Shown piece after piece: positions 1 through 5,407 of a DNA stretch of 6,787 nt. A program made the position numbers and the translations under genes. The first letter of the stretch is position 1. Every line of letters begins with the position of its first letter. The stretch comes from CAJBLF01 sp964463255 (GTDB lineage: Bacteria > Patescibacteriota > Gracilibacteria > Absconditabacterales > Absconditicoccaceae). Under the pieces are notes generated by a model that made no database searches, had not been told where the DNA came from, and saw only the letters and a list, made by a program, of their open reading frames with translations. The DNA is taken from NCBI GenBank assembly GCA_964463255.1, contig CAYXBC010000013.1, forward strand, positions 1-6,787, given 5' to 3'.

Positions 1-42
1 GGCGGAAGCTTCGGAGGCGGAGGTGCTGGTGGAAGCTGGTAA
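1..42 (+). CDS. C-terminal tail of a TPM-domain protein (partial, 5' end outside window)
   Basis: The window opens inside a reading frame whose last 13 residues are Gly-rich and end in Gly-Gly-Ser-Trp, followed by TAA at 40-42. A Gly/Ser-rich C-terminus ending in Ser-Trp is typical of YgcG-like membrane proteins with a TPM domain (TPM_phosphatase family), which are often encoded beside a second TPM protein and LemA. The next gene is a TPM protein in the same frame 39 bp downstream, which supports the call. All eight glycines use GGN codons and none uses TGA, unlike the genes from 753 onward. Only the tail is visible, so the assignment rests on composition and neighbourhood. Confidence 0.6.
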   Translation, partial: GGSFGGGGAGGSW

Positions 43-81
43 ACCAACATCACAGTATAAACGTAAAAAACAAATAATAAG

Positions 82-531
82 ATGAAAGACTTTTTGACAA
101 ATGGAGAAATGGCGGAGATTACCGCCGCAGTAGGGAAGGCCGAATCGACGACTGCCGGAGAAATACGGGTGGTCGTAGCAGAAGACTCCAAGAGGTTCAA
201 AGGTTTTGAAGATCCCGTCTTTACCAATGCTATCAATGTATTTTACAAATACGGATTAAACAAAACCAAAGACCAGACAGGGGTATTGATCTTCTTATCT
301 ATCGAAGAACGCAAAATACACATTCTTGCGGACGAAGGAATTGAGAAGAAAACCAATCAGTCGGTATGGAATGAGATGATTGTGTATATGACAGAAAATA
401 TCCGTTCCGGAAGTGCGGGTGCAGGGATTTGTGCAGTAGTAAAAAAGGTAGGAGAACTCCTGACACAATACTTCCCGATTCAGGGGGGTGATCTGAATGA
501 ATTGCCAAACGAAGTGGTGATCGAAGAATAG
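82..531 (+). CDS. TPM-domain protein, 149 aa
   Basis: Complete ORF of 149 aa from ATG to TAG. The segment TTAGEIRVVV (about residues 23-32) followed by a long amphipathic region, and the pair GVLIFLSIEERKIHILADEGI near residues 67-87, match the TPM domain (TPM_phosphatase family). This is a Rossmann-like fold seen in YgcG-type proteins and in the photosystem II repair protein TLP18.3. I see no signal peptide or membrane segment, so it is probably cytosolic, as is usual for the second TPM gene of LemA-TPM-TPM operons. The biochemical role in bacteria is poorly defined. The gene lies 39 bp after the previous ORF and probably shares its transcript, ending at the terminator at 553-584. No Shine-Dalgarno-like sequence precedes the ATG. 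All 13 glycines use GGN; zero TGA codons contrasts with the recoded genes to the right and hints at a different origin. Confidence 0.8.
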   Translation: MKDFLTNGEMAEITAAVGKAESTTAGEIRVVVAEDSKRFKGFEDPVFTNAINVFYKYGLNKTKDQTGVLIFLSIEERKIHILADEGIEKKTNQSVWNEMIVYMTENIRSGSAGAGICAVVKKVGELLTQYFPIQGGDLNELPNEVVIEE

Positions 532-552
532 TTCGATCATAGTAAATATATG

Positions 553-584
553 ATGCTCCAGGTTTTTCCTGGAGTATTTTTTTT
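553..584 (+). terminator. Intrinsic terminator after the TPM genes
   Basis: Arms CTCCAGG (556-562) and CCTGGAG (568-574) pair perfectly around a five-T loop, and the stem can extend to 10 bp with one G-T pair (553-577). A run of T follows at 577-584. Stem plus T-tract directly downstream of the TAG at 531 is a classical Rho-independent terminator, closing the TPM transcription unit and separating it from the NAD cluster. Confidence 0.85.
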
Positions 585-640
585 AATCATCTTATTGCTT
601 ATTGTAAAATATACATTTTCTATTGATTTTTAAAAAAGAA

Positions 641-659
641 TCGTTATAGTTCATAACGA
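641..659. repeat. Perfect 7-bp inverted repeat, TCGTTAT-N5-ATAACGA
   Basis: Two perfectly complementary 7-nt arms (641-647 and 653-659) flank the spacer AGTTC in the AT-rich gap between the TPM genes and nadE. On the plus strand no T-run follows. Read on the minus strand the hairpin is followed by a T-rich stretch, but no minus-strand gene here would need a terminator. It could be an operator or a small hairpin; function unknown. Confidence 0.4.
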
Positions 660-710
660 AGATAAAAAAACCCGCAGCACACAGCATAGATATTTTTTTA
701 CGCTTTAGTT

Positions 711-727
711 ATTGTATTATATACAAT
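711..727. promoter_or_regulatory. 17-bp palindrome upstream of nadE, candidate operator
   Basis: ATTGTAT (711-717) and ATACAAT (721-727) are perfect inverted arms around TAT. The site ends 25 bp before the nadE ATG and overlaps the best -35 candidate, the expected place for a repressor operator. AT-rich DNA yields chance palindromes easily, so this is a candidate only. I do not recognise it as the site of a named NAD regulator. Confidence 0.35.
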
Positions 728-739
728 TATTTATATTAT
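712..739 (+). promoter_or_regulatory. Candidate sigma70-type promoter for the NAD cluster
   Basis: TTGTAT (712-717) and TATTAT (734-739), separated by 16 bp, resemble -35 and -10 boxes; the -10 matches TATAAT at five of six positions. Initiation about 7 nt downstream would fall near 746, only a few bases before the ATG at 753, implying a very short or leaderless mRNA. That would fit the absence of any Shine-Dalgarno sequence there. The surrounding AT-richness makes alternative -10 boxes possible. Confidence 0.3.
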
Positions 740-752
740 AAACACTATACCT

Positions 753-2384
753 ATGAAAATATGAATTGCACAAATCAATACCAGGCTCTGAGCTATAGAG
801 CAAAATACCCAGAAGATAGAAGATACTATAAAAACTATCTGACATCAGACTGACGTCATAGTATTTCCTGAGATGAGTCTTTCCTGATATCCCCTCAACG
901 ATATGCTCGATGATGAACTCTTGGTCAAACAGCAAAAAGAGATGCTGTATAGGATAAGAGACCTCGTGAGCCAGACCAATGAGCATCTCAAGGTGATCCT
1001 TGGCTTCATAGATTATGATGATTCTCAAGTTTTGCCTTCCGGCGAGATGAAAAAATATAACGCAGCAGCAGTCATCGGAAAAGATATCCAGATCTATCAC
1101 AAAAGATTATTGCCCAATTATGATGTCTTTTTCGAACAGAGATATTTCGCTCCGGGGACAGCATGACTCACCTTCAAAATCTCTGAAGATATCAAAGGAG
1201 CTATGACCATCTGTGAAGATATTCGGGATGATAATTATGAAGTAAAGCCGATACAAGCGTACAAGGACAAGGGAGTTGATGTGGTGTTTAATATCTCCAG
1301 TTCGCCTTATGGTGTAGGAAAAATGGATAAAAGGATAAAATTGCTCAATAAGCATGCCCAGGATATCTGAGCGCATATGGTCTACGTCAATCAGGTAGGT
1401 GCGCAGGATGAATTAGTATTTGATGGAGCAAGTATGGTGATGTCACCTGAGGGATCCCTGCAACATATGAGTAAAAGATTCCAAGAGGATATCAGTATCG
1501 TAGATACGAACCAGCCCGTACATGATTATGGATATGAAGCGCTATGCGAAGATCACGATAGCTACAAAAATATGATAGAAGCAATGAAATTAGGTCTCAA
1601 GGATTACCTAGCAAAGACGGGTATCCAGGACGTGGTCATCGGTATCTCCGGTGGGATAGATTCAGCGTTGAGTCTCTATATCATGGCACAAGTAGTCAGT
1701 CCAGAACACATCCATGCAATCTATATGCCCACGAGATTCAATAGTGATGAATCCTGGACATTGAGCCAGCAGCTTACACAGAATCTCTGAGTAGAACTCA
1801 AGATAGGAGAGATTGAAGAGTTGCTCAAATGATTTGAAAAATTTTGAGAAGAGAAACTAGGAAAGAAGCCTGAGTGAATTACCCATGAAAATATCCAAGC
1901 GCGTATCAGAGGAATGATCCTGATGAATATCGCCAATGATACCAAAGGGATGGTTATCAATAATTCCAACAAGACGGAATTAGCAATGGGATACGGCACG
2001 CTCTACGGCGATTTGATTGGATGACTCTCATTGATTGGAGATCTCAATAAAAGAGAGATTTATGAAATGGCAGCATATATAAATGCCCACAGTGGCAAAG
2101 ATATCATACCGTCACGCATCATAGAGAGAAAAGCATCCGCAGAGTTGGCTGATGGACAGTTCGATCCCTTCGAATATATGAAAGTATCCGATGCAATAGA
2201 AGCCTTGCAATTCGGTGCCGATATCCAAGAAGTCGCAAAAAAATATCAGTTAGATCTTGAAGAGGTGAAAGCGATGAGGAAAAGAATAAAAATCAATGAA
2301 TTCAAAATCAGACAAGCCCCTCTCGTTATCAAGCTCAAAGAGAGATCAGTAGGTATCTGAAGGATGTATCCTGTCGTGGAATAA
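753..2384 (+). CDS. nadE: Glutamine-dependent NAD(+) synthetase, 543 aa (UGA=Gly)
   Basis: Converts deamido-NAD (NaAD) to NAD using ATP and ammonia released from glutamine. With UGA read as Gly, one uninterrupted frame runs from ATG 753 to TAA 2382-2384, carrying 12 UGA codons (the first at 762, the last at 2358). The N-terminal nitrilase-type glutaminase domain (about residues 1-260) begins MKIGIAQIN and shows the Glu-Lys-Cys triad: E40 in FPEMSLSGYP, K117 in HKRLLPNYD, C154 in TICEDI. The C-terminal synthetase domain has the ATP P-loop SGGIDS (299-304), NNSNKTELAMGYGTLYGD near 403-420, then GG with UGA at 424, and SAELADGQ further on. Length is normal for the two-domain form. UGA falls on conserved glycines (LSGYP, GDLIGG), excluding Trp and excluding a pseudogene reading. 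The ATG was chosen because it begins the conserved N-terminal strand exactly; no Shine-Dalgarno is visible. First gene of the NAD(P) cluster. Confidence 0.95.
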
Positions 2385-2387
2385 ACA

Positions 2388-2443
2388 TTGAAACGTTGAA
2401 AGATTGAAAGATGGAAAGATGGAAAGATGGAAAGATTGAAATG
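2388..2443 (+). repeat. Tandem 8-mer array (7 units, TTGAAAGA/TGGAAAGA)
   Basis: Starting 4 bp after the nadE stop, seven consecutive 8-nt units run without a gap: TTGAAACG, TTGAAAGA twice, TGGAAAGA three times, TTGAAATG. Units differ by one or two bases. With the next array it fills the nadE-nadK gap. There are no unique spacers, so it is not a CRISPR. It is purine-rich on the coding strand and would be transcribed if the cluster is an operon. Confidence 0.85.
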
Positions 2444-2448
2444 ATGGT

Positions 2449-2538
2449 TTAGAAATTAAAAATTAGAAACCTGCCTGCCGCAGGCAAGGTTAGAAATTAG
2501 AAATTAGAAATTAAAAATTAGAAATTAGAAATTAAAAA
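2449..2538 (+). repeat. Tandem 7-mer array (10 units, TTAGAAA/TTAAAAA) split by a hairpin
   Basis: Three 7-nt units (2449-2469) and seven more (2490-2538) alternate between TTAGAAA and TTAAAAA in exact period 7. They are separated by a 20-nt GC-rich palindromic insert at 2470-2489. The array ends about 42 bp before the nadK start. It contains TAG or TAA in several frames and cannot encode a long peptide. Confidence 0.85.
2470..2489. repeat. GC-rich hairpin inserted in the 7-mer array
   Basis: TGCCTG (2472-2477) pairs perfectly with CAGGCA (2481-2486) around the loop CCG. It is the only GC-rich segment in an otherwise A/T-rich gap and interrupts the 7-mer array cleanly between whole units, as if inserted. 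No T-run follows on the plus strand, so it is not a canonical intrinsic terminator. It could be a small dispersed palindromic element or an mRNA-stabilising or attenuating hairpin between nadE and nadK. Confidence 0.6.
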
Positions 2539-2580
2539 TTATGTGCACGTCCAATATTTTATTTCCTGTAATGAACGACC

Positions 2581-3384
2581 ATGCAAAAAAAGTTGATGTA
2601 TTACCCAATCCTCGATATGACGAGACCCAAGGCTCAGGCATTCAAACAGCAGATAGAAAGCTGAATCTATGATACTTTTATCACTGATGATGAACAGAGA
2701 GCTAGCGCATATCTCGTAGGATGATGAGATGGTTTTATGCTCGATATCATAAAAAAGAACTATAATTTTGCTTGCTCTCCAGAGCAAAATAAGATATTCT
2801 TTTGAATAAACTGTGGGACATTATGATTCCTCTTGAATGACTACAATGAGGTGGGTATCTTGCCCACATATCTCGATGACCTTGTTACCATACATGCACC
2901 ATTGATGAAGGTAGAGATACTGAAACAGGACAATCAAAGAGAAATAAAATATGCACTCAATGATGTCGTTATTGGAGGAAATCTCTTGGATTATTTTAAG
3001 TTTGATGTTGCATCATCTCAGATACATAAACGCTTCCATGGTACAGGCGTATTGGTTGCTACCGCATTAGGAAGCTCTGCATATCGGCTCAATACCTGAT
3101 ATCCCATTATGCCTGCAGGAAGTGCATTACGATGAATCGGCGGATTAGCATCACTGCCTTTTGGCTACAATATTATCAAACCAGATACCATAACGATACA
3201 CATAAAGTGAAGATCTCCCGCTATGGTAGGAGTAGATGGCTATGCTGGCAAGGTAGAGAATGTGAAAGAAATTACCATGTTGCCAACATCTCACTATGCC
3301 ACCATAGGATTTACCAAAGATACCTCATTTGATACCAAGAGAATGTTATTAGCAGAACAAAAATTATTGAGAGAAGACTTTTAA
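2581..3384 (+). CDS. nadK: NAD kinase, 267 aa (UGA=Gly)
   Basis: Phosphorylates NAD to NADP (ATP-NAD kinase, PpnK family) in the cytosol. With UGA as Gly the frame runs from ATG 2581 to TAA 3382-3384 and holds eight UGA codons. Diagnostic motifs are in order: GGGDGFML (47-54), where two of the glycines of the catalytic GGDG motif are consecutive UGAs at 2722 and 2725; FGINCGTLGFL (74-84), matching the family G-x-N-x-G-x-x-G-F-L segment; LNDVV (126-130), equivalent to the NAD-binding Asn-Glu/Asp; and GTGVLVATALGSSAY (154-168), matching the family STPTGSTAY region. A C-terminal VDG follows. Length is near the usual 260-300. An in-frame TAA at 2569 limits the start to 2572 or later, and ATG 2581 is the first ATG; no Shine-Dalgarno is seen. 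It lies 28 bp upstream of nadM copy 1, fitting an operon. Confidence 0.93.
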
Positions 3385-3412
3385 CTCTATTTTAGATTGT
3401 ACAGTATTCGCT

Positions 3413-4336
3413 ATGGAACAGAAAACCTGACTCTTTATCACCCGTGCACAGCCTGGATTGCATGATGGACACATCGATAGTATCCATGAAGCTTTGGATG
3501 CATGAATAGAAAAAATAATCATAGGGATAGGATCTGCAGATAAGGAATTTACCAAAGATAATCCTTTCACCTACGATGAGAGAGTACATATGATTGAGCT
3601 TTCTTTGAAAGAAAATTTCCCAAACAGCAAGATAGAGATTTTCCCTATTCCCCACTCCGATGATAGCGAGCAATGGAAACAATATATACTAAATAATCTT
3701 CCAAACTTTGCGTATGTCATAAGTGGAAACCCTATGGTTAAAGAATGATTTTCAGGTACGGAAAAACTGTTTTTTCAAACGAGCATCACAACAAATACAA
3801 GATCGTCTATACTGAGAAATAAAATATCAATGGGAGATTATCATTATCTGTATCGTGTATTAGCAAAAGGTGTTGTAGACTATCTCAAAGAGATACAAGC
3901 AGGTGAGAGATTACGTGGCATATTCAAAGAAGAGAGAGTGACCCCGAATATCGTCACTGATGCAATATTCTGTGATCAAGAAGGGAATCTGATACTCATC
4001 CAAAGAACCAATGACCCGCAATGAATCGCCTTACCATGATGATTTGTGGCATATTGAGAAAGTACCCAAGAGGCATGTATCAGGAAGGCAAAAGAAGAGA
4101 CATGAGCTAATATAAAGATAGAAAGGTTGGTGTGAATTTATGATAATCTCTCTAGGGATCCTCGTGATCATAACATAAGTGCTGTATACTATGCTACGAT
4201 CATAGGAGAAGGAATCATAGGAGAGCAAGGAAATAAAACGGTGATAAGAATGAAATTAGATGATATAGATCAGATCAGTTTTGCGTTCCCTGATCATAAA
4301 AAAATGATTTATGATGCATTGGGACATATTTTTTAG
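3413..4336 (+). CDS. nadM: NMN adenylyltransferase/Nudix fusion, copy 1, 307 aa (UGA=Gly; altered Nudix box)
   Basis: Fusion of an N-terminal nucleotidyltransferase (NMN + ATP to NAD, possibly NaMN to NaAD) and a C-terminal Nudix hydrolase, the architecture known for NadM-type NMNAT/ADP-ribose pyrophosphatases such as Synechocystis slr0787. ATG 3413 to TAG 4334-4336 with nine UGA codons. N-domain: GLFITRAQPGLHDGH with an intact HxGH motif at H17-H20; GIGSADKEF and NPFTYDER (about 40-59), typical of NMNAT; an SSILR motif (near 133) equivalent to the ATP-binding [S/T]xxR. Nudix domain: LPGG with both glycines UGA (209-210), then G210-x5-E216-x7-R224-K225-A-K-E228-E229-T-G231. The REUxEExGU segment has Lys (AAG, 4085-4087) where Glu is expected; that Glu is the catalytic base in MutT. 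RDPRDHNISAVYYA further on resembles ADP-ribose pyrophosphatases. So nucleotidyltransferase activity is likely, hydrolase activity doubtful. Copy 2 follows after 17 bp. Confidence 0.9.
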
Positions 4337-4353
4337 CTACTAAATTATTCACC

Positions 4354-5274
4354 ATGGAAAAAGAAAAAACGTGATTATTTATCACCCGCGCTCAGCCATG
4401 ACTCCATGCCGGTCAGATCGATGGCATCAGGCAAGCAGCAGCACAGTGAATAGAAAAAATCATTATCGGTATAGGATCAGCCAATAAGGAGTTCACGAGT
4501 GAAAATCCTTTTACCTATGATGAGAGGAAAATTATGGTTGAGGCGAGTGCAAAAGAGCTTCTCCAGGATCTGCAGGTAGAGGTATATCCACTGCCGGATC
4601 TCGGAGATAATGAAAAACGGAGAGAATATATTTTCAAAAATCTTCCTGAGTTCCAATATGTAGCGACAGGAAATGCCTGGGTACAAGAGGTATTCAAAAC
4701 GACTGATAAAATAATTATTCCCCTCGAAATCAGACAGGCCGTAAAATGATCTACGATAAGAGGGCAGTTGGCAAGCAGCAATATCAGCGAGTTGGAAAAA
4801 GCATTGCCACAGTCCGTGATAACATATCTCCAGAAGATAAATGCAGTCCAGAGACTAAAAGATATTTTCAGCAAAGAGAGAAAGACGCCATCATTGGTCG
4901 TAGATGTAGTGCTCTTCGATGAAGAGGGGAAACTGATCCTCATCCAAAGAAAGAATTTTCCTGAGTGACCAGCATTGCCAGGAGGCTTCAATGACTATGG
5001 AGAAACCGCAAAGCTTGCAGCAATCAGGGAAGTCAAAGAAGAAGTGTCCGTGGATATCGAGATAGAGAAGGACCTTGGAATCTGGGATGAACCGAACAGG
5101 GATCCTCGCGCGCACAACGTAAGCCATGCATTCACCGGCAAGATACTATGAGGTACACTTAAAGCGGCAGATGATGCAAAAGCTATTCTCAGAGTCGACA
5201 TCAAAGATCTGGATTCGATACCATTCGCTTTCCCTGACCATAAGGAGATGATCCTCAAAGCTATTTCCGGCTAA
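4354..5274 (+). CDS. nadM: NMN adenylyltransferase/Nudix fusion, copy 2, 306 aa (UGA=Gly; altered HxGH)
   Basis: Tandem paralogue of the preceding gene, same two-domain layout and nearly the same length. ATG 4354 to TAA 5272-5274 with six UGA codons. The N-terminus TGLFITRAQPGLHAGQ aligns without gaps to copy 1, but the HxGH motif reads H18-A-G-Q21 (CAG at 4414-4416), so the second His, which contacts the ATP phosphates in this superfamily, is replaced. GIGSANKEF and NPFTYDER are kept, and VKGSTIRGQL preserves the C-terminal ATP-binding motif. The Nudix box is G211-x5-E217-x7-R225-E226-V-K-E229-E230-V-S232-V: all acidic residues are present, with Ser replacing only the late Gly. RDPRAHNVSHAF follows, as in ADP-ribose pyrophosphatases. 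Hydrolase activity is therefore likely and adenylyltransferase activity doubtful, the reverse of copy 1. Last gene of the cluster; the 7-mer G-tract array starts 14 bp after the stop. Confidence 0.9.
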
Positions 5275-5287
5275 ACAAAAAAACGAA

Positions 5288-5392
5288 GGGACCAGGGAAC
5301 AGGGACCAGGGACCAGGGAACAGGGACCAGGGAACAGGGAACAGGGAACAGGGACCAGATACCAGATCCCAGATACCAGATCCCAGGAACCA
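5288..5392 (+). repeat. 15-unit 7-mer array with ten GGG tracts (G-quadruplex motif)
   Basis: GGG tracts start at 5288, 5295, 5302, 5309, 5316, 5323, 5330, 5337, 5344 and 5351, an exact 7-nt period, joined by ACCA or AACA loops. The period continues through GATACCA, GATCCCA and GGAACCA units to 5392. Four or more G3 tracts with 4-nt loops meet the standard G-quadruplex pattern, here several times over on the plus strand, so the 3' end of the nadM copy 2 transcript could fold into an RNA G4. The array fills the gap between two convergent genes, where no classical terminator is seen, and might serve transcription termination. It has no spacers, so it is not a CRISPR. Confidence 0.9.
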
Positions 5393-5407
5393 GATTTCCC
5401 TACGCGT

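Noticed and set aside
717..1100. 127-aa open frame on the minus strand
   Set aside because: Antisense to the conserved nadE N-terminus; no recognisable features.
753..2384. nadE as a pseudogene broken by many stop codons
   Set aside because: All interruptions are TGA, none TAA or TAG, the frame never shifts, and the breaks fall on conserved glycines.
2388..2538. CRISPR array
   Set aside because: Units are 7-8 nt with no unique spacers and no cas genes.
2541..2710. Alternative start for the NAD kinase region at ATG 2541
   Set aside because: That ATG is in another frame and soon reaches TAG; the nadK frame has a TAA at 2569, which limits its start to ATG 2581.
3132..3332. 66-aa plus-strand frame
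   Set aside because: It is out of frame within nadK, whose own frame continues through two UGA-Gly codons to the TAA at 3384.
4515..4991. 158-aa open frame on the minus strand
   Set aside because: It lies opposite nadM copy 2, whose motifs are clear; the antisense protein is Ser/Cys-rich with no recognisable domain.
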